Positions 36,089 to 44,036 of a stretch of DNA of 64,000 bases are shown here, one piece after another; the stretch's first letter is position 1, and each line of letters starts with the position of its first letter. The translations under genes were made by a program, and so were the position numbers. Origin of the DNA: RDXT01 sp033765305 (GTDB taxonomy: Bacteria > Bacteroidota > Bacteroidia > J057). The notes under the pieces were generated by a model, which saw only the letters and a program-made list of their open reading frames with translations, had not been told where the DNA came from and did no database searches. The stretch spans positions 62,001 through 126,000 of the forward strand of contig JANRID010000002.1 in NCBI GenBank assembly GCA_033765305.1, given 5' to 3'.

Positions 36089-37096
36089 TCAGATGACATT
36101 CACTTCCCGCTCCAGTGCAATGCCGAAGCGGGCTTGCACGTCGGCCTGGATGCGCGCAGAGAGCGCCAGAATTTCGGCGCCGGCGGCGCCGCCGTAGTTG
36201 ACCAGCACCAGGGCCTGGCGGGCATGCACGCCGCAGGCGCCTTCGCGGCGCCCTTTCCAGCCGCAGGCCTCGATGAGCCAGCCGGCAGGGACTTTCACGC
36301 TGCCGTCGGCCTGGGGGTAGGCCGGCATCTGCGGATGCTGCGCCTGCAGCGCAGCCGCCTGCGCAGCCGGAATGCTGGGGTTCTTGAAAAAGCTGCCCGC
36401 GTTGCCGATCTCCGCCGGATCTGGCAGCTTGCTTCGGCGGATGCGGCACACCGCCTCGCTCACCTTGCGGAGATCCGGCTCGCCGCCGATCGCGGCCAGC
36501 TCCTGCGCGATGTCTCCATAGCGGGTGTTCAGCACCGGAGTCCGGGACAGGCGCAGGCGCACGCGCAGGATCAGGTATTTGCCTTTCAGCTCCTGCTTGA
36601 AGATGCTTTCCCGGTAGCCAAAGCGGCAAGCCGCCCGGTCGAAGCGGTGGACCGCACCGGTTTCGAGGTGCATGGCGTCCAGGGAGTCGAATACATCCTG
36701 CAGTTCAGCGCCGTAGGCGCCGATGTTCTGGATCGGAGCAGCGCCTACCGTTCCGGGAATGAGCGACAGGTTTTCGATTCCGCCCAGTCCCTGCGCGATG
36801 GCCCATTCCACCAGCCCGTGCCAGGGCTCGCCGGCCCCGGCCTCCACCAGCGCCGTGCCGGCATCCGACTCCAGCAGTTCGATGCCGCGGATTGCGGCCC
36901 TGAGCACAATGCCCTCCACCGGGCCGGTAAAGAGCAGGTTGCTGCCGCCGCCCAGCACCAGGATAGGCTGGCTCCGGTGCGCGTTGTCCATGATAAACTC
37001 CAGGGCATCGCGCTCGTTTTCCACCTCCACCCACCAGCGGGCCGGCACATCGATCCCGAAGGTATTGTAAGGGCGGAGGGAAACCTGGGTTTGCAT
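36089..37096 (-). CDS. murB: UDP-N-acetylenolpyruvoylglucosamine reductase
   Basis: 335 residues, type I (E. coli-like) MurB. It reduces UDP-GlcNAc-enolpyruvate to UDP-MurNAc with NADPH and FAD in peptidoglycan synthesis. FAD-binding landmarks are LRPYNTFGID, ILVLGGGSNLLF and SLIPGTVGAAPIQNIGAYG. Catalytic landmarks are the tyrosine-containing CRFGYRES, the serine motif IGNAGSFFKNP and a C-terminal glutamate in FGIALEREVNVI. The start at 37096 (MQTQVSLRPYNTF) fits homologues; two further ATGs lie within 48 bases upstream. It is followed closely by the DUF2071 gene. Confidence 0.96.
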   Translation of the reverse strand: MQTQVSLRPYNTFGIDVPARWWVEVENERDALEFIMDNAHRSQPILVLGGGSNLLFTGPVEGIVLRAAIRGIELLESDAGTALVEAGAGEPWHGLVEWAIAQGLGGIENLSLIPGTVGAAPIQNIGAYGAELQDVFDSLDAMHLETGAVHRFDRAACRFGYRESIFKQELKGKYLILRVRLRLSRTPVLNTRYGDIAQELAAIGGEPDLRKVSEAVCRIRRSKLPDPAEIGNAGSFFKNPSIPAAQAAALQAQHPQMPAYPQADGSVKVPAGWLIEACGWKGRREGACGVHARQALVLVNYGGAAGAEILALSARIQADVQARFGIALEREVNVI

Positions 37097-37141
37097 CCGG
37101 GCGGGCATGGCGGCTGTATTGAGTGGCGCAGGGATTTGAAA

Positions 37142-37172
37142 CACAAATACCCCGACGCGAATCGGGGTATTG
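37142..37172 (-). terminator. Terminator after ompH/skp
   Basis: On the minus strand AATACCCCGA...TCGGGGTATT forms a strong stem followed by TGTGTTT. It lies 19 bases beyond the stop of the downstream OmpH gene and before murB. Confidence 0.65.
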
Positions 37173-37190
37173 CTCGGTACGGGAGCGGGA

Positions 37191-37751
37191 TCAGTTGGAC
37201 CCGGCGGCGGCGGCCGGCTGGTCTTCCGGCAGCTTGATGCCCAGGCGGGCCATGATTTTCTTGGTCAGGTCATGCTCCTCGGGGCCTTTGAGGAGGATCG
37301 AAACACCGGAGCCGTCCACCGTATTGAAGATGTAGGTGTAGCCTTCGGCATCGGAAATCGCGGTGATTTCCTTCTGGAGCTTTTCCACGATCGGCTTCAT
37401 CATCTCCTCGCGCTTGGCGAGAAGCTTCTGCTGCGCATCGTTGGCGGCCTGCTGGATTTCCTGCTCTACCTTCAGCAGGTTGCGGTACTTCGGAGCCAGC
37501 ACGGCGGTATCCTGGGTCGTCTGCTGGAGAGATTCGAAGTCTTCCACCAGGCTTTGCAGGTACATGCGCTTGGCCTCGATATTCTGGCCCAGTTTGCGCT
37601 CGTAGGTAGCCAGTTCCTGGTTCATGGTCTGCGTTTCCGGCATGTAGGCCAGAATCGCTTCGATATTGGCATACCCGATTTTCAGCGTCTGTGCGAAAGC
37701 AGATCCTGCAAATGCGAAGAGGGCAATTGCCAGGAAGGTCGTCAGCCTCAT
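37191..37751 (-). CDS. skp: OmpH/Skp-family periplasmic chaperone (second copy)
   Basis: 186 residues with a clean signal peptide (MRLTTFLAIALFAFAGSAFA, cut after A-Q). The mature domain starts QTLKIGYANIEAILAYMPET, the canonical first strand of Skp, then a long coiled-coil tentacle region (about 45-140), and closes with GYTYIFNTVDGSGVSILLKG. Skp captures unfolded outer-membrane proteins in the periplasm for BamA. It is the last gene of the uppS-bamA-skp-skp run but also has its own promoter box at 37800-37828 and is followed by a hairpin terminator. The C-terminal tail is Pro/Ala-rich. Confidence 0.95.
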   Translation of the reverse strand: MRLTTFLAIALFAFAGSAFAQTLKIGYANIEAILAYMPETQTMNQELATYERKLGQNIEAKRMYLQSLVEDFESLQQTTQDTAVLAPKYRNLLKVEQEIQQAANDAQQKLLAKREEMMKPIVEKLQKEITAISDAEGYTYIFNTVDGSGVSILLKGPEEHDLTKKIMARLGIKLPEDQPAAAAGSN

Positions 37752-37799
37752 ACGAAGGGTAGTTAAGAAGGTATTAAACACGTGAAAATGAACAGCGTG

Positions 37800-37828
37800 C
37801 AAAGGTAGCAAATATCCCTGGATCGCAA
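37800..37828 (-). promoter_or_regulatory. Promoter of the second ompH/skp
   Basis: On the minus strand a TTG (37828-37826) is followed after 18 bases by TACCTTTG (37807-37800), about 50 bases before the ATG at 37751. Confidence 0.6.
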
Positions 37829-37881
37829 CGGGAAAATTTGCTTCCCGCCCGCGAAAGACCCGGCCGCATGAGGCAGAGGCC

Positions 37882-38406
37882 TCAGTCGTTGCCGCTGCCA
37901 AGGCCCAGATCCGTCAGGACGTCGTTGCTCAGGTCAAACAGGGCATTGGTGTACAGCCAGGTCACCTCGCCGGCCTTGTCGAAGACGAAGTCGAAGCGGC
38001 GCGCCTTGGCCACTGCCTCCACCGACCGGAACACCCGGTCCTGGATCGGCTTCACCCGGCTTTCCTGCAGCGTAAAGAGCTCGCCGTTGTAGCCGAATTT
38101 CTTCTCCCGGAATTCTTTGGCTTCGCGTTCGGCCTGGAAGATTTCATCCTGCTTCTGCTGGCGCACATCCTCCGGCAGCAGCACTTCCTGCGCCTGGTAT
38201 TCCTCGTACATGCGCTCGATGGCCTGGTACTTCTGCTCCAGTTCCTGCTGCCAGCGCTGGGAGATCCGCTCGATCTCGTCCTGGGCAGTCTTGTACTCCG
38301 GAATCCGCTCCATGATGAGCTTGGTATCCACGTACGCGATTTTCTGGGCGACAGCCGTGCTGCCGGCTACCAGAAGGGCAATGAGGAGGGCGAATGTCTG
38401 TTTCAT
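37882..38406 (-). CDS. skp: OmpH/Skp-family periplasmic chaperone (first copy)
   Basis: 174 residues. Signal peptide MKQTFALLIALLVAGSTAVA, then QKIAYVDTKLIMERIPEYKTAQDEIE, the Skp opening strand and helix, a charged coiled coil with repeated Q, E and K, and the closing strand RFDFVFDKAGEVTWLYTN. It is a paralogue of the next gene on the strand and lies 145 bases downstream of bamA, matching the bamA-skp-skp order of Bacteroidota. It is probably a trimeric holdase for beta-barrel precursors. Confidence 0.95.
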   Translation of the reverse strand: MKQTFALLIALLVAGSTAVAQKIAYVDTKLIMERIPEYKTAQDEIERISQRWQQELEQKYQAIERMYEEYQAQEVLLPEDVRQQKQDEIFQAEREAKEFREKKFGYNGELFTLQESRVKPIQDRVFRSVEAVAKARRFDFVFDKAGEVTWLYTNALFDLSNDVLTDLGLGSGND

Positions 38407-38551
38407 ACGGTCAAGGTTGAAGATGTGTCCGAATTCAATCCGAATACGATCGGTATCCAACGCGATATACGCAAATCTGGCTCCAGACGGCGGCCCGATG
38501 AAAACCCGCCGCACACGCTTGCATAGCATCCGGACACACCCTTCGGCCTGG

Positions 38552-41074
38552 TCAGAAGTTCTGGCCCAGAATGAAGTGAAAGCGGCTGCCGGAGCGGTTC
38601 GGATCGGAGTCGCTGGCTGCATCGAATCCATACCCCCAGTCGAGGCCCAGCAGGCCCACCATCGGCAGCATGACGCGCAGGCCTACCCCTGCCGCCCGGC
38701 GCAGGTTGAAGGGGCTGTACTCGCGGATCGTGCTGTAGCCGTTGCCGCCCTCTAGGTAGCCCAGCACCCATACCGGCGCCGACTGGTTGAGGGAAATCGG
38801 ATAGCGCAGCTCGGTCACGAATCGGTTGTAGAACGGATACCCGCTGCCGTTGTTGGTCAGGCTGTTGTTTTCGTAGCCCCGCAGCGGCAGAATCTCCTGG
38901 CCGTTGAACCCGGCAAAGGCAGTGCCCACCAGACCCGCACCGCCGAGGAAGAAGCGCTCGAAAGGCGGAATGCCCAGCTGCGGATTGTAGGCACCCAGGA
39001 AGCCCGCTTCGAGCTTGGTGTTGAGCACCAGATTGCCCGCAATGCGGAAGAACCAGCTGCTCAGGAACTTCCACTTGTGGTACTCGAGCAGGTTGTACTT
39101 TTCCGATCCGCTGAGATCCGTGTAGTCGCGGTCGCGGTTGAATACCAGCGAATACGGCGGCGTAGCCTCCACCGAGAGCGACATGATGCTGCCGCTGCGC
39201 GGATAGATCGGGGCATCCACGCTGGACCGGTCGAAGCTCTGGCGCAGCGTCAGGATGTTGACGAAGGCCCGCGACTCGCCGGTGAAGCCGATGAAGCCGA
39301 TCCGGCTGGGGTTGATAATGTCGTAATACTTGTAGCTCAGCGAGGTGCGCGAGGTAAAGAAGTCGTCGGGGAACTTCAGCCGCCGGCCGTAGTCTACCGA
39401 AGCGCTCAGGGTGCTGATGCGGAAGTTTTCGGTAATCCGGCTGGGATTCTGATAGATGTAGTAGTTGGCCGAAATGCCGAGCGAGTTGGGCTTTTTGCCG
39501 CCGAACCAGGGCTCGATGAAGGAGATGGAGTAATTCTGGAAGTTGGCGCCGTTCATCTGCACCGCCAGGCTGACCTGCTGGCCATCGCCGGAGGGCACGG
39601 GCCGCCAGGCATTGCGCTGCAGGAATCGCTTGGTGGAGAAGTTGTTGAAGCCCAGCTGCACCGTTCCGATGAAGCCGCCACCGAGGAATTCGTTGGTCAG
39701 CGGGTTGAACTGCCGCCCGCCCCAGCCGCCCTGGAGCTGGAGCTGGTCCGCAGGCCGCTCCTCGACGCCGTAGCGGATGGCCACCGTGCCGTTCTGCGGA
39801 TTGGGCTGCGGGGCCACATTCAGCTTCTCCTGGTCGAAGTAGTTGAGTGCCAGAATTTCCCGCTGCGTGCGGATGATGTCCGAGCGGCTGAACTTCTGCC
39901 CCGGCGTCGTGCGCAGCTCGCGGAAGACCACCTGGTCGCTCGTCTTGGTGTTGCCGTCCAGGGTTACATCGTTGATGATGGCCTGGGGGCCTTCCTGCAC
40001 CCGCAGCTCCAGGTCGATCGAGTCGCCCTCCACCTGTGCCTCGACGGCGTCCACGTTGAAGAACAGATAGCCGTCGTCGAGGTAGATCGAGCTGACATCC
40101 GACCCGTTGGGATCGCCGAAAAGGCGCTTGTCGATCCGGGCCTTGCTGTACACATCGCCCCGCTTGATGCTCAGCACCTCGTTCAGGATCCGCGTATCGT
40201 ACTTGAGGTTGCCTACCCAGGCAATGTTGCGGTGGTAGTATTTGATCCCTTCCTGGATGTCCATCTCCACGATCACGTGCTTCGGATCGGTCTGGTACAT
40301 GGTATCGCGGATGATGAGCGCATCGCGGAAGCCCTCCTCCTGATAGGCGGCCAGCAGGGCGTCTTTCGCTTCCTCATACACCTTGGGGATATATTTCGAA
40401 GGCTGCCATACGCGGAACCAGAGCTGCTCCTTGGTTTTCTTGAGCTTGCGCTTGACTTTCAGGTCGGAAAATTCGGCATTGCCTGCAAGGCGGATTTCCT
40501 CGATCTTGATCCGTTCGCCCTTGTCGATCTTGATATTGACCGTCACCCCGTTTTTGAGAATCTTATCCGGCTCGGTCTCGATCTCGACGCGGGTATTGAA
40601 AAACCCCTTCTCGATGTAGAAATTCCGGATTACCCGGTCGGCGGTTTTGCGCTTGGACTCGGTCAGGATGGTGCCGCGGATGAAATTGATCTTTTCCCGC
40701 AGCTCGTCGGCCTGGCTTTTGGAGATGCCCTGGAAGGAAAACTGCGAAATACGCGGACGCTCGGCCACCTCGATGACCAGAAACACCTTGTTGCCCGTGA
40801 TCCGGTCGGCACGGATGGCCACATCGCCGAAGATATTCTCTTTCCAGAGGCGTTTGACGGCATCGGAGATCTGGCTGCCGGGCAGCATGATGGTCTCCCC
40901 GACGCTCAGGCCGCTGATCCCGATGACCGCTGTCTGATCGCTGTACTGGGCGCCGGTCACTTCGATGCCCGCGATGACGAAGGGCTGGGGATTGTCGATG
41001 TCGAACTGCGCACGGAGCGGCAGGCTCAGGCCCGCTGCGGCGAGGAGGCAGCACATCAGTCGGATAGGCTTCAT
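38552..41074 (-). CDS. bamA: Outer-membrane protein assembly factor BamA
   Basis: 840 residues with a signal peptide ending LPLRA-Q. Five POTRA domains cover roughly 30-430, for example FVIAGIEVTGAQ, KIEEIRLAGNAEFSDLKVKRKL and AIINDVTLDGNTKTSDQVVFREL. The 16-strand barrel includes the FIEPWFGGKKPNSLG segment, the lid-loop region and a terminal beta-signal ending in F (GSRFHFILGQNF). It inserts beta-barrel proteins into the outer membrane. The start overlaps the uppS stop as ATGA, so the two are coupled. The POTRA loops are longer than in proteobacterial BamA, as is usual in this phylum. Confidence 0.97.
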   Translation of the reverse strand: MKPIRLMCCLLAAAGLSLPLRAQFDIDNPQPFVIAGIEVTGAQYSDQTAVIGISGLSVGETIMLPGSQISDAVKRLWKENIFGDVAIRADRITGNKVFLVIEVAERPRISQFSFQGISKSQADELREKINFIRGTILTESKRKTADRVIRNFYIEKGFFNTRVEIETEPDKILKNGVTVNIKIDKGERIKIEEIRLAGNAEFSDLKVKRKLKKTKEQLWFRVWQPSKYIPKVYEEAKDALLAAYQEEGFRDALIIRDTMYQTDPKHVIVEMDIQEGIKYYHRNIAWVGNLKYDTRILNEVLSIKRGDVYSKARIDKRLFGDPNGSDVSSIYLDDGYLFFNVDAVEAQVEGDSIDLELRVQEGPQAIINDVTLDGNTKTSDQVVFRELRTTPGQKFSRSDIIRTQREILALNYFDQEKLNVAPQPNPQNGTVAIRYGVEERPADQLQLQGGWGGRQFNPLTNEFLGGGFIGTVQLGFNNFSTKRFLQRNAWRPVPSGDGQQVSLAVQMNGANFQNYSISFIEPWFGGKKPNSLGISANYYIYQNPSRITENFRISTLSASVDYGRRLKFPDDFFTSRTSLSYKYYDIINPSRIGFIGFTGESRAFVNILTLRQSFDRSSVDAPIYPRSGSIMSLSVEATPPYSLVFNRDRDYTDLSGSEKYNLLEYHKWKFLSSWFFRIAGNLVLNTKLEAGFLGAYNPQLGIPPFERFFLGGAGLVGTAFAGFNGQEILPLRGYENNSLTNNGSGYPFYNRFVTELRYPISLNQSAPVWVLGYLEGGNGYSTIREYSPFNLRRAAGVGLRVMLPMVGLLGLDWGYGFDAASDSDPNRSGSRFHFILGQNF

Positions 41075-41814
41075 TTGGAGAGTTGTTCGCTGATTTTACC
41101 AAACCGGCGTTCCCGCCGCTGAAAATTTACAATAGCTTCATAGAGGTCTTCACGGCGGAAATCGGGCCAGAGCTTTGCCGTGAAGAAGATCTCGGCATAG
41201 GCAATTTCCCAGAGCAGGAAGTTGCTGATGCGGTGTTCGCCGGAGGTGCGGATGAGCAGCTCCGGATCGGGGGCGAATGCAGTGCTGAGGGCCTGGCCGA
41301 TGCGGGCCTCATCGATGGCATCGGGCGGGAGTTCGCCGGCCTGCACCTGGCGGGCCAGCTGCCGGACGGCTGCGGCCAGATCGGCGCGGGCGCCGTAGCT
41401 CAGGGCCAGCGTGAGGGTCATGCGCTGATTGCCTGCGGTGAGGTCCATGGCTTCCGTCAGGCGCGACTTGCAGTTGCCGGGCAGGCGGTCCAGATCGCCG
41501 ATGGCGCGCAGGCGCACATCGTTTTCGGTCAGGGTAGGCGTCTCGGCGCGGATCGTATCCACGAGCAGGGTCATGAGCGCGTTCACTTCACGGCGGGGCC
41601 GCTGCCAGTTCTCCGTGGAGAAGGCATAGAGCGTCAGGAAGCGCACGCCCAGCTCGGCGGCGCCTTCGGTGGTATCCCGTACCGCTTCGATCGCGGAGCG
41701 GTGGCCGAAGATCCGTTCGTTTCCGCGTGTTCTGGCCCAGCGTCCGTTACCGTCCATGATGATCGCAACATGTTGAGGCAAAGCGGCCAGATCAATTTGA
41801 GCTTTCACACTCAT
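41071..41814 (-). CDS. uppS: Undecaprenyl diphosphate synthase
   Basis: 247 residues from MSVKAQIDLAALPQHVAIIMDGNGRWAR. This cis-prenyltransferase extends farnesyl diphosphate with IPP to the C55 carrier for peptidoglycan and O-antigen. The catalytic aspartate sits in IIMDGNGRWAR; other conserved blocks are FGHRSAIEAVRD, LYAFSTENWQRP, LSYGARADLAAA, PELLIRTSGEHRISNFLLWEIAYAE and LWPDF. An upstream in-frame start would add 16 residues not found in homologues. It heads the uppS-bamA-skp operon behind a promoter box at 41888-41895. Confidence 0.97.
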   Translation of the reverse strand: MSVKAQIDLAALPQHVAIIMDGNGRWARTRGNERIFGHRSAIEAVRDTTEGAAELGVRFLTLYAFSTENWQRPRREVNALMTLLVDTIRAETPTLTENDVRLRAIGDLDRLPGNCKSRLTEAMDLTAGNQRMTLTLALSYGARADLAAAVRQLARQVQAGELPPDAIDEARIGQALSTAFAPDPELLIRTSGEHRISNFLLWEIAYAEIFFTAKLWPDFRREDLYEAIVNFQRRERRFGKISEQLSK

Positions 41815-41887
41815 GGGCGACAATAAGAAGCGGATGCTGCTGAATCTCTGAAGCGCCCGCATCCGGTAAGTCTGCGCAATCAGGATT

Positions 41888-41895
41888 CAAAGCTA
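41888..41895 (-). promoter_or_regulatory. -7 promoter element of the uppS-bamA operon
   Basis: On the minus strand it reads TAGCTTTG, matching TAnnTTTG, about 75 bases before uppS and just downstream of the preceding gene's terminator, where a new transcript is needed. No clear TTG partner was found. Confidence 0.5.
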
Positions 41896-41979
41896 CTAAA
41901 TTGACGCCTACGGTAAAAACCCATTTTGATTGCCCTGTATGGGAGACGCCTGCGCAGGCGCAGGGGTTGCGCGGTGCAT

Positions 41980-42017
41980 AAAAAAAGATTCCAGCGCAGG
42001 GGATCTGCGCCGGAATC
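41980..42017 (-). terminator. Intrinsic terminator of the DUF6089 gene
   Basis: On the minus strand GATTCCGGCGCAG...CTGCGCTGGAATC forms a long stem with one mismatch and is followed by seven T. It lies 27 bases beyond the stop at 42044. Confidence 0.85.
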
Positions 42018-42043
42018 CGGTATGCGTTCGGGCGTGCCCGTTC

Positions 42044-42895
42044 TCAGCGGAAGGTCGGGCACCGCACCCAGTCGATGATGTAGGTCAGGCGCGCGCAGGT
42101 GTAGATGTACCAGTCGCTCTGCGTCCGGTCGCCGCGGATGCCGTTGACCACTGCTGCGCCCTGGGGAAACTGGCTGCGGTCGATGCGGTCGGACAGGATG
42201 GCCGCCACCGGATTCTGCGCCCGCAGGGCGTCGAGGTCCGGATACAGGCCGCTGACGTCGTCCAGGTAGTCGGTGAAGGTCTTGCGGAAGCCCGTCTCGA
42301 TCTCCAGATCGATGTGGCGGCTCAGCGCGAAGCGCGCACCTACGCCCATCGGGAAGCAAATCTGGGTGAGCTTGTACGGGGCAGGGTTGTTGCCGGTGGG
42401 GTTGGGCAGAAACTGGCCCTCAGTGCCCATCGGCTGCAGGTCGTACCACTGGCCGTTGAGCTGTGCCTGCGGATTGAAGGAAAAAATGCCGATCCCGCCG
42501 AACATATACGGCGTATAGGCCGGCCGGTAGGCGAAGCTCCGGTCCGAGGGGATGAAGTCCAGCACAATCTGGTTGCTGATCTCCATGATCGGCGTCCGGA
42601 AATGCAGATTGCGGCGGTTGCGGGCCTCGTTGCTGGAGACCGAGTCGGCAGCACGGGCCCAGCCGTAGTTGAAGTTCAGGCGCCAGGTCATGTAGGGATT
42701 CATCCGGTAGGAAATATCCGCACCGAAGCCGCCTTTGGTAAACTTGAATGTCAGGTCGTCATCCAGATCACCCAGGTAATTCGTGGGGCCCGTCGAAATC
42801 CCTGCCTTGAAATATCCGTAGCGGTACTGCGCCCACATGCTTGTAGCCGAAACCAACGCCAGCGTCAGAATTGCGAAACGCTTGATTGCTTTCAT
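42044..42895 (-). CDS. DUF6089-type outer-membrane beta-barrel protein
   Basis: 283 residues. Signal peptide MKAIKRFAILTLALVSATSM-WAQ, then YGYFKAGISTGPTNYLGDLDDDL, a hallmark opening of the DUF6089 barrels that sit next to uppS in Bacteroidota. Alternating strands follow (GGFGADISYRMNPYMTWRLNFNYGWARA, YTPYMFGGIGIFSFNP, GARFALSRHIDLEIETGFRKTFTDYLDDVSG), with a final YTCARLTYIID. ATG 42895 is preferred to 42901 because it starts the signal peptide with MK. It is likely an outer-membrane protein of the same assembly operon. Function is unknown. It has its own terminator. Confidence 0.88.
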   Translation of the reverse strand: MKAIKRFAILTLALVSATSMWAQYRYGYFKAGISTGPTNYLGDLDDDLTFKFTKGGFGADISYRMNPYMTWRLNFNYGWARAADSVSSNEARNRRNLHFRTPIMEISNQIVLDFIPSDRSFAYRPAYTPYMFGGIGIFSFNPQAQLNGQWYDLQPMGTEGQFLPNPTGNNPAPYKLTQICFPMGVGARFALSRHIDLEIETGFRKTFTDYLDDVSGLYPDLDALRAQNPVAAILSDRIDRSQFPQGAAVVNGIRGDRTQSDWYIYTCARLTYIIDWVRCPTFR

Positions 42896-43148
42896 GTACA
42901 TAAGGGTTTTGATCTGTTGGTGAATACGTCCATGAATTCCGCGCTTATCGCTTAACGAACCCGCTTCCGCTAAAGTATAGCGGCGCATGTGTTCGGCAGG
43001 GACAGGCTGGGTAGGGGTAGAGTCAAATTACTGTGAAGCGTTTGGTGCTGCAAGGTACGTAAGCCTGCCCAGGGATGACGCATCCGCCCTGCGGCAGGTA
43101 TCTTTATCAGGTGTATGTATCCAGCGGCTGCATACCCTACCGCTGCCC

Positions 43149-44036
43149 TCAGTTGCGGTTGTCGATCCCCCACATCAGGCTCCGCCGCAGGTTGTCCACG
43201 TGCTTGGCGGTGGACATCCGCAGGAGCCGGATCTTGAAATTGGCCCGCCGCACGGCAATGGCCGTTTTGGCTGTCACCAGCTCTGTACGCGTATCGAGCG
43301 CCACCATCGCCTCCCCCGACCGCGATTCGATCTCGAACGACACCACCCAGTCGTCCGGGATCACCACCGGCCGCACCGTGAGCGAATGCGGCGCCACCGG
43401 CGTGATGGCAAAGGTGGCCGAGCTGGGAAAAATAATCGGCCCGCCGCAGGACAGGCTGTAGGCCGTGGAGCCGGTAGGGGTCGCCACGATCAGCCCGTCG
43501 CCCCAGTACGAGTTGAGATATTCACCGTTGATATAGGTATGCACGGTGATCATCTCGTTCGTCTTGCTCTTGTGGATGGTCAGGTCGTTGATCCCGTAGG
43601 GGTTCTGCCCGAAAAGACCCGGCGGGTCCGAAATCACGGACAGCAGGGAGCGCTTGTCGATCCGGTACATGTCGCGCAGCAGCTCCTCCGTCGCCGCGAT
43701 CAGCTCGTTCTGCGTCACGCTGGTCAGGTAGCCCAGCCGCCCGAAATTGACCCCCAGAATCGGCTTGCCCAGCCGCCCCGAAAACCGGACCGCCTCCAGC
43801 ACGGTGCCGTCGCCGCCGAAGCAGTACAGAAACCGGCAGTCCTCCAGCTCTTCCGGCTGGCTGAAGACCGGGGTCTTGCCTGCCGGCAGATGCTGCGGAA
43901 TCCGCTCCGACAGCTGCCGCGCATAGTCCTGGTACAGGGTATAGCCGATCCCCCGCATCCGGAGATAGCCGAAAAACTGGGCCAGATTCCCGAAATCGGT
44001 GTTGTCCGTGATGCGTCCGAAGATGGCGATCTTCAT
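43149..44036 (-). CDS. nadK: NAD kinase
   Basis: 295 residues. It phosphorylates NAD to NADP. The GGDGT motif is at 74-78 (YCFGGDGTVLEAV), followed by ILGVNFGRLGYLT, the GINDLTIHKSK segment that binds the adenine side, and the GDGLIVATPTGSTAYSLSCGGPI block. The start ATG overlaps the stop of the upstream OMP gene by four bases (ATGA). NADPH from this step is used by MurB and HMG-CoA reductase, both encoded in the window. The ~250 bases downstream carry no gene but hold a weak TACCTTGC box that may serve the DUF6089 gene. Confidence 0.96.
   Translation of the reverse strand: MKIAIFGRITDNTDFGNLAQFFGYLRMRGIGYTLYQDYARQLSERIPQHLPAGKTPVFSQPEELEDCRFLYCFGGDGTVLEAVRFSGRLGKPILGVNFGRLGYLTSVTQNELIAATEELLRDMYRIDKRSLLSVISDPPGLFGQNPYGINDLTIHKSKTNEMITVHTYINGEYLNSYWGDGLIVATPTGSTAYSLSCGGPIIFPSSATFAITPVAPHSLTVRPVVIPDDWVVSFEIESRSGEAMVALDTRTELVTAKTAIAVRRANFKIRLLRMSTAKHVDNLRRSLMWGIDNRN

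Noticed and set aside
39077..41122. 681-codon plus-strand frame
   Set aside because: Lies opposite bamA, whose POTRA domains and C-terminal beta-signal are unmistakable.
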